From Cudoniella acicularis (lineage: Eukaryota > Ascomycota > Leotiomycetes > Helotiales > Helotiaceae), in the NCBI GenBank assembly GCA_013054445.1, contig JAAMPI010000179.1:1-55546 (forward strand): a stretch of DNA of 55,546 nt. Reading direction: 5' to 3'. How positions within the stretch are numbered: position 1 is the first letter of the stretch; each line of letters opens with the position of its first letter. The notes under the pieces were generated by a model. That model saw only the letters and a list, made by a program, of their open reading frames with translations. It was not told the origin of the DNA and made no database searches. Both the position numbers and the translations under genes were made by a program. Below, piece by piece: positions 22,601-33,586 of the stretch.

Positions 22601-24225
22601 CTACAACACGGAAAAACCCGTTCGAGACCCAACAGCTTTTCCGACGGCCTATTGACTGTGCCGCATTTTCACTTGAGCACAATTTGCTTTCTGTGGTATA
22701 TAGAGGCCTGCCAATTGCAATCTATACTATAGATGGCAACGAATTCTTAGGTGCATGTGCTCGAGTGGAAGAGGCTCGAGAGGGAATAGGGGACATCGCA
22801 TTGTTATCAATGATCTTCAACCCAAACCCGGAATTAAACCTAATTGCTGCTCTCTATCTTGATGGGGATCTCGCACTTTACGATACCCTTGAGCTTGAAC
22901 TTCTTGAGCTGGCAAATGGTGCAGATGCAAAGTCTCTTGCAGCTTCCCCTGACGGAAGAACACTTGCCACAGGGGATGCAGGCGGTGTCATCCAAATTTA
23001 TGACTTCGAAACTCTCAGGTTAATGTACCGAGTCGTGGCATCAGATCAATCCATACGAAGTATGTCATTTAGCACGGATAGTATGCGCCTTCTGGACGTT
23101 CGAGGCAATCATGCCAACATCTGGGAGCCATCAGTTTTGGTCAGAGCAAATTCGAACGAATCAGAAAGTGTGTCTGATACTTTTCCGGCCACTCCCAAGA
23201 CCGTTGGTAGCAAGGAATTATACGAAAATGGGAATATTACGGCCGTTGCCACCCACCCAGCGGAGGACGTTATATTTTGTGGCATTGACGATGGCTCTGT
23301 TGCTATCTACGATTCCAATACGGGAGGACAAATCAAGATTTTATGCCAGCATAAAGTTGGCGTCTCAATATCAAACATTGCCTTTGGCAGCAAATCAAAT
23401 ATCCTCGTCACTGCAGATACCTCCGCTCGAGTCTTGGTATGGAAAATTGCCAAAAATGGTGATAAACTGGAATGCAACGAACCATGGCTTGATCATCGAT
23501 TTCCAGTTACAATTGATCAGCTCTTGCTAAACTCAACGGAAGACCGGCTCTTGGTTTGTATGGTTGGACAGAGTATAATGTGGAACTTCGCCGACAACAA
23601 AGCAACAAATTTTAGCTCAATGCCTTTTACCGATGCCAGGATATGGTCGGCTGATATCGACAACCCCAGCCAGTTAATTGCTATCCCACGCTCTTCCCCT
23701 CACAGGCTTAGCAAATACTTATGGGCAGATCTTGACGAGGTGTCCTCAACTGACGTTCCCGAGCTTGGTGAAAATGATGCGCCTCGAAAAATTTTCACGG
23801 GAATGAAAGATAAGCTCATCGTCGAATACTCGGCCGTTGCCTCTAAACAAAGCCGGCGAGTTGTCATCCTCAACTCAACCTCGACTCCTTCTAAGTCCAC
23901 CAACTCAACACCAACAGTATTACAAACTTCCTTACCCTCAGAAATTCGCTGCGTTATCGGCATCTATCTTACCACGCTACTATTCCTTGATAGATCGGCG
24001 TGGATTTGTAGCATCGATCTTTCTGACAAGCCCAAACCTCTTAGGCGAGGAGCAAGAGCCGCTGCAATGGTAGAATCCGGGGAGGAGAACAAGATAATAC
24101 GACACTTTTTCATCCCCGATGATTGGTTAAGCACAGACTCGGAAATTATATTTCAGGTGTTGCCGAATTCGAATTTCTTCTTTGTTAATGGGCATGAAAT
24201 AGCCATTGTTTCAAAGGCGCTGTGA
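19632..24225 (+). CDS. NLR-type protein: serine-esterase-like, NACHT, degenerate WD40
   Basis: A single long exon encodes more than 1,500 residues (numbered here from 19,693). An alpha/beta-hydrolase of the SesB/DUF676 type opens it: DFIFVHGLGGGSRKTW (about 14-30), nucleophile elbow GHSMGG (about 104-109) and FLGTPHRGSG. A NACHT NTPase follows with Walker A GQPGSGKS (about 334-341) and Walker B YWIIDALDE (about 430-437), then the winged-helix-like region with RALTVEELEAAL. The C-terminal half (about 820-1,400) has weak WD40-like blades (SLAASPDGRTLATGDAGGVI, SILVTADTSARVLVWKI). Such fungal NLRs are linked to non-self recognition. The true start is upstream: the conserved GSLGLTLL lies before 19,693 and the frame is open from 19,570. 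A short first exon at 19,482-19,529 with an intron to 19,631 would fit in phase, but is unproven. Confidence 0.9.
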
Positions 24226-25186
24226 AGGCTCGAAGAATACTTTACAGAGTTGGCGTCTGACGGGCGAGTCACGGATACTACATATGAAAAAAAGAGACCT
24301 GTTGTGTTTTGACAAAGTAATGAATAAAATTTTTTTTTTAAGAGCCTGGAATTGAAGATATATTATTATAGGTATATACCGCATTTTAACTTTTAAAAGA
24401 ACATGAAACTTATGCAAAAGTAAAAATAGCGATAACGACCTAACCCTTTTTATTTCTCTTTGTTTAAACCCTTAAAATCAACTAGAAAAGATTCGCCGTT
24501 ATTTTACAACTTTCAAGTGTTTTGTGCGATTCCGTCAGCAACTTAACCTACCTAGGTATGAACACGCTATTTTTCACCAGATACTCGCTAAAATAAAGGG
24601 CCTTTCACGCTGTAAATTGCCTGCCGGCCTATGTGTTCAATCTTACGAATCAGATTTAGAGTACAAATATTACACCCCTCTAATTACTAACAAAGGATCA
24701 CGTTCCATCCAATGAGTATCTCGCTATTTGATCGCAATTTATAAATACCCAAGATCGTGTATTGTCGGTAAAAGGGATCGCGACACTATTGCGAGGTTAC
24801 TCACGGACTCACTTGTTAGAGGGGCTTGCCTACTGTAATTTAGCGAGTAGCCCCTGAGCAATGTGAATTACGCCCACTTTCTCAGTCATTTTTGACTACC
24901 TACACAATTTGCAGCAAAATAGGGTAATTTTCTGATTTCTTAAGTATTGGAACCCGCATCATACATAATAACAATCATCAACTCGCACCCAAAACCGAAG
25001 ACTGCACTTCCTTTGCCAGTTTACTGTCCTTCATCCCAGCAGCATTCGACACAGAATTGCTCTCACTCAACCCACTTTCATCCGCTCCCTCGCAGTGAAT
25101 AACAGTCGAACTAAATACAAGACGTTTTAGTCTATTTATTTACTCATCAGCAAACTCATTTCGCTACGAGCATGGTGGAGAGAAAC
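24226..25186. other. Intergenic stretch with an 11-bp inverted repeat (MITE candidate)
   Basis: TACTCGCTAAA (24,582-24,592) and its exact inverse TTTAGCGAGTA (24,839-24,849) bracket 268 bp with no coding content. Upstream, TTTCAAGTGTTTTGTGCGAT (24,511-24,530) matches 18 of 20 bases at 40,265-40,284. No target-site duplication is evident at the ends. The first 100 bases are the NLR 3' flank. Confidence 0.4.
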
Positions 25187-27130
25187 TTACAGCATATACC
25201 GGACATCAATATATCGCAATGAGCAAGTCATGATAATGACCACTACCCGAAGAACAAGAGCAGACTGCCATCCATATTTGTCTAATTAACCTCCAGCAGG
25301 GGCTTTGTACGTGTGAGGAATGGGGAGATATACAGTAAGGAGCCTGAAAAGCAGGCCAAACGAGGACTTGCGACCATGCTGAGACGGCGTTATATCCTGC
25401 GACAGCAACACCTACGATAAGAGATCGTGCTTCGGGATCTTGAGGAACTATATGTCCGATATTAGTAATCTGTGAGTTGTGATTGCGTGATAAGAAAGGA
25501 GCATACATATTAGAAAGCCAGGAGAAAATGAGAGGTGCTATTCCGAGGGTTAAAAATCAGATGAAGTAGCTGGCGTAGACGGCAGATAGAGCAATGGATA
25601 GTGGATGTGATGTCCGAATGCTCATGATTATGCAAGGTATGATGCCGATGATAGCTTTGGAGTGTCAGTGAGAATTCTGGTTCTGGATCTGGTTGTGGAT
25701 GAGGGTGAGACTTTACCTTGTGCGACAATGAGGGTCCAGCAGGTGCCAAGATAATCTGACAGAAGGGCCCAGATCCATACTTTAGAATAAGTCAGACAGT
25801 TACTATTTACAACTTGGAAAGAGACAATCTTGCCACAAACCACTTGTATGCCCCACCTCCGATCGGAATAGCATTGACCTGTGACGTGCTCTACACTTTG
25901 CTACCATCGCCACGTTTTAAACTCTTCAGGAAGAGACCGAAATAGGCGTAACCATATGAGGCAAGAACAGTGGAAACATACAGGACTGAGATGAAATAAA
26001 CCACCCAGCTGGAAAATGTGCATCTGTTCGATATAAGCATCATGGCTTTCCCCGGGGAGGGGCATATTCATACTTCGCACCCCCCAAGCTCATCTTCTTC
26101 GGCTCAGTGCGATTGTTTCGTTCTAATATTTCCATTGCCATCACGACATGTTCCTTATTAAACCAGAAAGCTCACGGGTTGGAATTATTTGGCAAATCCG
26201 GAATCATGAAGAAGCCCGCAAAGCCTCATACAACAGTAATGATAGCATTTATCACGAAAAGCCACCTGCACCTGGGTTTAGAACAGATTCGTATTGTAAC
26301 GTGAGTTTTACCGCCATCCAAGGTGTTTGAAATGGCGACCTGCAAAGCGCCAGATACCATGGAACCGATGGCTTGGCAGGAGTGGTAAAAGCCCATCCGC
26401 TTTGCTAGTTCTGTGGGGATATACCAATGCACTGTTTATCCGTCATCAGTAAATTATAACTTTTGTAACAGAGAATTCTTCGAGAATATCTTTCATTGTC
26501 TTGAAGCTCCTCGTGCAAGGATTGGAGCGAAACCGGAGGACTATCCATCACTTACTGAATAAGGTGATGATTCCAGGCCAAGCACTACTTTCGCATAAAT
26601 CAAGGAAGACTCGAAGAACATAGACTTGTTTTGCATTGTGACAAGTCGTGATTAGACCAGCAATTAGGTCCCACAGAATCTCGAGACCAGGAAGCCAAAA
26701 GCTGAGTCGAACAAAAGTCAAAATGATTTGACTAGGAATGAGCATAATGCAGTATGCTACATTAAAATACGTGGTGAAACTGAATAAATATCAGTCATGG
26801 CCCAAGGCGCCTTTGTCTTTCAAGAGAATTAGACTTACTAATTCAACTCATTACCGTAGTGGTTGAGGCCCTCCTTCATCCCAGGAACGTATGCATTGTT
26901 AATGTTTTGTTGGTCAAGGTATTTGTAGATTACCAGCCCCTTCATTGCCTGTACAAGTTATGAAATGGTAAAATAACCTTACTTGATAACTGAGATTATG
27001 AAGGTGTTAGTGTCAGTAACTACTACTTCCATTTATTGAATTTTCTTTTAGGCTCACCTTGAGAAATGCAACCAAAGGTCATAAAAAATACGTCCAAGCG
27101 AAGGACCAGGCTCTTTTCCGCTGGGCTTCT
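25187..27130 (-). pseudogene. MFS transporter of the Dal5/allantoate permease type, with in-frame stops
   Basis: The minus strand holds a recognisable anion:cation symporter split by several introns. In order: EKSLVLRLDVFFMTFGCISQ (27,050-27,110), YLDQQNINNAYVPGMKEGL (about 26,880-26,930), IPSQIILTFVRLSFWLPGLE and NAKQVYVLRVFLDLCESSA (26,560-26,745), WYIPTELAKRMGFYHSCQA (26,370-26,420), RWLFVINAIIT, GFAGFFMIPDLPN, VLASYGYAYFGLFLKSLK, then EARSLIVGVAVAGYNAVSAW (25,370-25,430) and a last exon ending at the TAA at 25,187-25,189. Splice joins such as GNELN/YFTTYF work exactly. However, two TGA codons interrupt the middle exon (about 26,230 before GFAGFF and about 26,180 at NP-stop-AFWF), and no start exon could be found. 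It is therefore probably dead. It lies head-to-head with the FAD oxidoreductase gene. Confidence 0.7.
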
Positions 27131-27699
27131 CTAATGCTCTCCCATTATCGCCGGTTTTTTAATCAACTTTAAAAACAACATTTTAACGTTTAGATTTTAT
27201 CTGAGAGAAGGACATGAAGTTCAACTTCTTGAAAAGGATTTCCGTTTTAACTGCCTGCAAGAACCATGGCTCGAACAGTACCCAGGCTAATCCCACCTTC
27301 CAATACTGATGCCAAGGGCCAAGAGTCGTTGACCTTGAGATAAAGAAACTTTAAAACTGGCCGATGAGATATCAGCGATAGGGGAGATATCGGCGGCATT
27401 CACATGCCGGGCAAGTTGGGGCAACGGCCAATTATTATCGTGGAGTTCTCAATGGTGCGGGGCTCGCGGGGTATGATCGCCTAAAAACAACCCTTTCGCC
27501 GCGCTGAAGATGTAACGTCTTCTTACCCAAAAGCGCAATTATTTTACTTGTGATACGATTGTCCGATTTCTGTTTCGTTAGCCGAAGTCGGACTGCAAAA
27601 TCGAGGAATCTTACATTAGTTAGGAAACAGACCTCAGCAACCTGCCCAAGTTCTCGAGGGTTGCCACCAACATCTGGCCGAATCTCCGGGCTTGGCATC

Positions 27700-29223
27700 A
27701 TGATTGCATCCAACGATGACCTCCAAGGAGGTGTAACTCCATCCGCACCGGTTTCAAAGCCGTGTCTGTCTTACTGGCAACGGACGACACGTGCCTTTCC
27801 TCACCTCCATTCGAACCATAACACCAATGTCCCTGCAAGTCGACAATTTGTCATTATCGGCTCGGGTATTTCAGGGGCTCTGGTCGCATTCGAATTGACT
27901 GAGAGTGGTATAAAAGGGGAGGACGTTGTGATTATTGAGGCAAGAGAAGCAGCTAGTGGGGCGAGTTCTCGAAATGCTGGCCATGTGAGACCAGGTATGT
28001 TCAGTCAGCCAAGAAATCAATTTGCGAGCGTGAAGAATAAACTAACTGTTTCCAAGATGCTTTCCGGGGTTTCCAACATTACTCCTCACTTCATGGGCCA
28101 GAGCAGGCACTAAAGATAATTGCAAATGAACGACTCGTTCTACAGAAAGTGGACGAATTCGTGCGGCAGCATGATATTCATTGCGATTTCAAACTGAGTA
28201 CCACTTTCGACGTATGCATGGCACAAGAGTTCGTGCGGTACGAAGCAGAAAGCTTTGAGGCGTTTAAAAAAGCCGGGGGGGCGATGTTTCCCATGTGAAG
28301 TCCTACCAAGCAGAGGAGGCTCGAATCCGAACGCGGGTTAAAGGTGCACTGGCGGCATATGAATGGCCGGCAGGATCAAGTCATCCTGCTAAATTGGCCC
28401 AATGGCTCCTGAACGCTGCAATCGAGCGCAGCGTAACACTCTTTACACATTGTCCTGTTTCGAAAGTATCTGAAGGGACCGAGGCGTTGTGGGAAATTCA
28501 CACCGCACGAGGCATCATCTCCACATCCAATGTGATTCATTGCACAAACGCATACGCGTCACTTCTCTTACCAGAGCTGTCTTCTCATCTAACGCCAAAC
28601 CGTGCGCAGGCACATTCGTTGATCGCGCCAGGAGGATTTTCAGGTGCAAATACCTTGAGCAACACTTTCTCCTTGAGGTACGGATTAAGCCACTTCTACT
28701 CTCTAATTCAGCGTCAAAACGACGGAACATTTATTCTTGGCGTCTCACGAACCAATCCAACACTCTCAACAGAAACACTAAGAGGCATTGTGACATTTGA
28801 CGATAGGGAATTTAATGAAGAGACTCTGGAAGACGCATTAAAACAATGGAATATACTCTTCCCGGATAAGGATCAAAGCATTTCCGGGACTGGCATTCAC
28901 GGAGAAGGGTTAGATCATGCATGGACCGGAATCATTGGTATGACAGGTGACTCGGTCCCATATGTTGGACCAGTAGAGGGGCTGAAAGGACAATGGGTTT
29001 GTGCTGGATTTGGAGGTCATGGTAAGCCTACATTTATCCCAACCTTGGAGACTGTTGCTTGAAAATTCGATTGACTGATTCAAAATCCTTAGGAATGGCT
29101 CGAATATTTACATGTGCGCCGGGGATCGTCAAGCTGCTGCTTGGTAAGGACTGGAGTGAAACTGGACTTCCAGAGTGCTTCCAGATGAGTAAGGGCAGAT
29201 TGTCAAAAGTGAAGAAACCGTGA
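27700..29223 (+). CDS. DadA-like FAD-dependent oxidoreductase, frameshifted in a G run
   Basis: Amine or amino-acid oxidase of the DAO fold. The FAD-binding Rossmann motif FVIIGSGISGALVAFELTES starts about 47 residues in; VVIIEAR and SGASSRNAGHVRPG follow. Exons: 27,700-27,994, 28,057-29,021 and 29,093-29,223, with good donors, an ACTAAC branch site in intron 1, and a last exon reading GMARIFTCAPGIVKLLLG. The frame breaks at a run of seven G at 28,274-28,280. Upstream reads EAFKKAGG then runs to a stop; one frame over, DVSHVKSYQAEEARIR and YEWPAGSSHPAKLAQWLL continue the protein as in relatives. Five or eight G would restore it, and the three exons sum to two bases over a multiple of three. 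Either a sequencing error or an inactivating indel. Substrate cannot be told. The neighbours are transporters, suggesting uptake and oxidation of a nitrogen compound (inference). Confidence 0.8.
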
Positions 29224-29286
29224 AGATACCACAATATGAAGACTTCTTTGCGTACTCCTTGTTTGTTAGTGAAGAGTGTGTATCAA

Positions 29287-29414
29287 TCAAGATGTTTCAG
29301 CACTGCGGGCTTTGACCACAACCTTCGCCCCGACAAATTTTTCTCCCATCATCTTATGCGCCTCCGGGATCTCCTCAAACTCCATTTCGGCCCATTGTCC
29401 TTTTCGCAGTTGCA
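29287..29414 (-). pseudogene. C-terminal scrap of a zinc-type alcohol dehydrogenase-like (MDR) protein
   Basis: A minus-strand frame of about 42 codons reads QLRKGQWAEMEFEEIPEAHK, then MMGEKFVGAKVVVKARS and a stop at 29,287. The pattern E-x-x-P/D-E-A-H, about ten residues, then G-A/K-x-V-V-x-V is the extreme C-terminus of medium-chain dehydrogenase/quinone oxidoreductase proteins. Nothing upstream (to about 29,640) restores the catalytic or nucleotide-binding parts. It is tail-to-tail with the FAD oxidoreductase gene and 64 bases from its stop. Confidence 0.5.
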
Positions 29415-29907
29415 TGTAGTATGGGTGATGTCAAATGCCTTTTAAATAACAGCATAGCCGGTGGGAGGCTCAGGTATCAGGAAGTTTTTGATTACGAAGA
29501 TGGAAGAATTTCAGGATTCGAGAACATAGTCAAAATCATCTTCAGGGCCGCTTTCGGGATCTTCAATGGATCGATTGAATGGGACACACTGTCGGCTGTG
29601 CTGCACGCGTCTGCGTCGTCGCAACTCTGACTGTGACTTTGACAAATTTTCTATGTAAATATCGAATAAAAGGGTAAAAAAGGGTCTTTTATACTAGGGG
29701 CCCAGCCATCGTGTTTGCCGAAAGGATATCGGCTTGTAGACCAAATGCGTGTCCATATATACTTGGAGCGGACAGAAAGAAGATGCGACGCGACGAGATT
29801 AAATGGTGTATGGTTCTGCCGGGCGGTGAGCACTGCTATTCCCAGATAAACCCACTTTCCGCACCCTTCCCTCCCTTTCATGTTCCATCACCACGATATC
29901 AAAGTTG

Positions 29908-31740
29908 ATGGCTATTAATGCGGCAGATGGGCCTCAGCCCTTGCCTCAAGAGAATGAAGAACTCGAAGATGCGCCTCTCTTATCGCCGGAAGTCCCGGAA
30001 CATGACGGACAAACAGCAAATGAAAGCACCTCTGTCTCGAAATCGTTACCCGTGATTGTTCTCTACTTTATGGCAATTCATTTTCTGCTTGCATTCTGCG
30101 AACTCATTTTAGTAGCGCCTCTCATCAAGCTTTTTGAAAACTCGTTATGTCTTTCGCACTACAATTTTCCTCAAAATGGGATAAATGAAGAATTGTGCAA
30201 GATTCCGGAGATCCAGGTGCCATTGGCTACTATTCGAGGGTGGAAGTCTATGTTTGATACTATTCCAGGTAATTTCAAACTCTCATCAATTGCTTATATT
30301 TCTGATCAGATTCCAGTTTTGCTTGTTACTATACCCACGGGTAGACTTGGCGATCGCTATGGTCGAAGGAAAATCATGGCGCTTGCGCTCTTTGGTGTCG
30401 TTGGATCTCTCTCTGAGGTCTTCGTTGTTTGTGAGTTCTTTAAACTCCAACTCACTTCTCAAGGTCTCACAATTTAGGCGCTTTTCCAAAGGAATTTTCT
30501 CTTAAGCTCGTTTGGTTATCTTCGATCGTGCTCCTGTGTGGAGGCGGCCTGAACTCGGCTTCATCATACATGTGGGCAATGGCCTCAGAGTCAATTCCTA
30601 CATCCAAAAGGTAATACTATCAATATACTTCCCAAGTTCATCACTAATACAAGTTCAGGAGCCATGGTTTCTACTACATATTTTCAGCATTTTACGTCGC
30701 TGAAATGGTAGCATCATTCGTCGCATCAGTCACAACAGATATCTCACCTTGGATCCCCTGCAGCTTATCAATGGCATCCGCCCTACTATGCCTCCTGCTC
30801 TTGGCAATCATGCCCAATTCCCAAAATCCAGAAGAGGAAACACTTCTCTCTAGCTCCTCCCACACCTCAAACTCAAGCTCCTCCGCCAAAACCTCCGCCC
30901 TCACGCGCCTCATTCAAACTGCCTCGCACCCCAACACAATCTTCACACTTCCTATTTTCCTAGTGGGTATCCTCCGCTACACAACCCTAAACATTCTCAT
31001 CCAATACGCCCACGTGCGCTTCAAGCTCAAGATCTCCACCGGCGCAACCTTTTACACGGAAACCGCTATCGTCAACATCTTCCTCTTTCTGTTCCTCATT
31101 CCACAAGTGACAGCTTATATCCGCGAGAAGTACAAAGTCAGACCGCAAACTATCGATCTCTTTTTAGTGCGAATGAGCGTCTCCCTTATGTGTGTGGGAG
31201 CACTAGCTATTGGCCTTGCTCCCAGCGGGAAGCTTCTGCCTGTCGGTAAGCAATAAATAAACCTCTCCCCTTCCCTATTTGCCTCCTTCCCTCCTTTCCC
31301 TATTTCCACCCCACTCCCTCCTCAACCACACAAAAATTAACCCCTTCTCCCAACCTCCAGGCGTAGCACTCTTCGCCTCCGGCTTCGGCTCCCGTGTCTC
31401 CGCCCTTTCCCTAATCTCCTACTGGATCCCCGCATCCAGCAAAGCAACCATCTACGCCGCCATCACTGTCTTTGAATCTCTAGGCCACGCAATCGGAGAC
31501 CCGAGTATGCAGCAGACTTTTGCTGCTGCGCTGAAACTTGATGCGGAGTTTTGGTTGGCATTGCCGTTTTTTGTTGCTGCTGTAAGTGTTATTTTTATCT
31601 ATTTTTTTTGAGGTGGAAGGACAGGGGGAGGTGAAAGGAGGCTAATAAATGTGATACAGGGGTGTTATTTCCTGGCTTCGGTTTCGGCGAGTTTTATTAG
31701 GGTGGATGGGGATGAGGGGAAGGGTGATAGGGAAGATTGA
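29908..31740 (+). CDS. MFS transporter, six exons
   Basis: Exons: 29,908-30,268, 30,317-30,430, 30,478-30,610, 30,659-31,245, 31,361-31,581 and 31,660-31,740. The total is 1,497 nt, 498 residues, in frame throughout. An acidic cytosolic N-terminus (ELEDAPLLSPEVPEHDGQ) precedes the first helix (about 50-75). The loop 2-3 motif of the major facilitator superfamily is clear: PTGRLGDRYGRRKIMALALF, split by no intron. A Ser-rich central loop (about 280-310) divides two six-helix halves. The second half has ILRYTTLNILIQYAHVRF and FASGFGSRVSALSLISYWIP. The long N-terminal loop after helix 1 with two Cys (SLCLSHYNF, EELCKIPE) is typical of the fungal transporters similar to plant ZIFL/tetracycline antiporter-like groups. 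Substrate unknown. It is convergent with the dienelactone hydrolase gene. Confidence 0.85.
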
Positions 31741-32167
31741 AGGGCGCACGAGATGGTATGAAATGGTATGCTTTAAATAGCTGTCCCCATCGCCTCGTGT
31801 CGTATTGATATAATAAGGTAAGAGGATGCAATTCAAGTCCCAACGGCGCAATTTCAAGGTCCAGTTGACAAGGGTTAAGTCCATGAAGTATTAATACCCA
31901 AATAGAGCGAAAATTAGATTCGAGGACACATAGCTATATCCCCTCGTCTTTGAGCAACTGAGAGACGGGTATCTAATCGCCATTTTAGGGGAAATTCCCA
32001 TCACGCTTCACGAAAATAAGCGGGGGGAAAGGGGGCATTGATCCATGGCATTTCATTCATTCCTTCATTCAGTCATCACTAAAATCCGCCTCTCATCGCA
32101 TTCGCACAAGTGTAGAAAGAAGTATTATCCCCTACTACAATTTCCCCTTTTCGACGCTTTTATGTAG
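31741..32167. other. Convergent 3' intergenic stretch
   Basis: Holds the 3' flanks of the MFS and dienelactone hydrolase genes; nothing else seen. Confidence 0.5.
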
Positions 32168-33193
32168 TCAAAGGAGGTACTCATCAAACCAATGCACGGC
32201 CTGCAAGAAAGCCTGCTCTTTAGCAAACTTCTCAACCTTCTTGCTGGTATCACATCGGACCGAGAAGCCGTGTACAACTCCGCTGTAGAGGTTGATTTGA
32301 TATGGCTGCTTTGTCTCGACGAGGATAGTTTCGGACTTGTGACGCTTTGCGGCGGGAAAGATCTCGTCGGTCTCGGCGGCGGCGATGGAGAATGGGCCTT
32401 TGATGGCGGCAAGTTCGGCTTCTTCGACAAAGCTAGAAGTCGTTAATTAGAATGGCAATGGGAGGCAAACAACGAAGACTTACGAAGGATGAGCGACGTA
32501 TCCAACGTCAATGCCCTTTCCTGCTGCCATGAAGCGGGCGACGTATTTGGCACCCTGTCAATAGGCATTAGCTCTCGTCAGCTTCACAGCGTTCATGTTC
32601 GGCTTACGAAGCAGTATCCAACGCTACCAATCTTCTTGAATCCCTTCTCCTTCAAGTATGCAATCGACTTCTCGACAATTGGGTCAACAGCTTGGTATGT
32701 GTGTGGGTTGTTTCCACCAGTTCCCTTGGTCAACCAGGCCATGAAATCGAAACCTTCAGGGCGATTGAGCGAAAGGGGATCGCCATTGAAGACATCGGGA
32801 ATGAGGGTGTAGTAGCCGTTTTCCGCGAATTGATCGGCCATCAATTGACTGTTCTGCCCTGTAAAGAGTAGTCAGTGGTGGTTCTTTTCCAAGGGGTTTT
32901 GTGGAGGACAGAGTCTAGTTCTAAAGCTTTTAGAATTTGGTCTGGTGAATAACTTACAGATACCAATGACATCTGGGAGATAGAGAATGGCAACGTCCTT
33001 GTGGACGGTTCCCTTTGGCTCAGCAACATAGGCCTCGATATCGCCAATTTTTATGGTGCTTCCGGTTGGAGAACCTCTGTTCAACCAATTAATCAATCTA
33101 CATTTCTTATTCTGAAGAGGGGTCATCTTAGACTGAAACATACTCGTGTTTAACACCAACGGTGCAACATTTTCCTGGTGGGTTGGAGGCCAT
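32168..33193 (-). CDS. Dienelactone hydrolase family protein
   Basis: Five exons on the minus strand: 33,193-33,144, 33,076-32,958, 32,858-32,608, 32,554-32,484 and 32,432-32,168. They total 756 nt, 251 residues, in phase at every join. The alpha/beta-hydrolase shows the DLH triad. Cys nucleophile in GSVGYCFG replaces the usual Ser elbow, Asp sits in ETDEIFP, and His in VVHGFSVR. The N-terminal half has DVAILYLPDVIG and NGYYTLIPDVFNGDPLS, both typical of this family. Length is normal. In bacteria the family opens dienelactone in chloroaromatic catabolism; in fungi members are general carboxyl-ester hydrolases, so the natural substrate is unknown. It shares a 393-bp divergent promoter region with the uL23m gene. 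Confidence 0.9.
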
Positions 33194-33586
33194 TGTGTAC
33201 TAAGTTTGGTATCGATTTTCGTAATTTGTATGAAAAGTGCCAAGTCAACTGGGTATTTGCAGTTTTTAAAGAGTGAAGGAGTTGTTTGCAAGCTCTAAAG
33301 GTGGAGGGGGTGCGCAGGCAACTGCAAGTGGGGTCATCGATGACAAAGCTTGACTTACGTCTTGTATTGGAGCCTCGTTTTGGAAAGCCGCAGCCTTACA
33401 AAAGAAACTAAAGTCCGTTACCTCCGATGCGGCAGAAAACAGGAACCCGACAGATGCGAAGCCAAAGCCGAAGCCGAATAAGCGCGCATTTTTTTGAGAA
33501 AGTTAAGCGCGCGTATGTGACATGCTTGCTCAATTTGATATCAACAGCTTCAAGAATAGTGACGAATCTGACGATTACTCCCACTA
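33194..33586. promoter_or_regulatory. Divergent promoter region between dienelactone hydrolase and uL23m genes
   Basis: 393 bp between two start codons pointing outward. No open frame of interest and no obvious TATA box. It presumably carries both promoters (inference from layout only). Confidence 0.4.

Noticed and set aside
26290..26330. Possible intron inside the Dal5-type pseudogene after NTLDGG
   Set aside because: Removing GTAAAA...CCCAG (40 nt) breaks the frame into RWLFVINAI, whereas the unspliced frame keeps it, so I did not call an intron.
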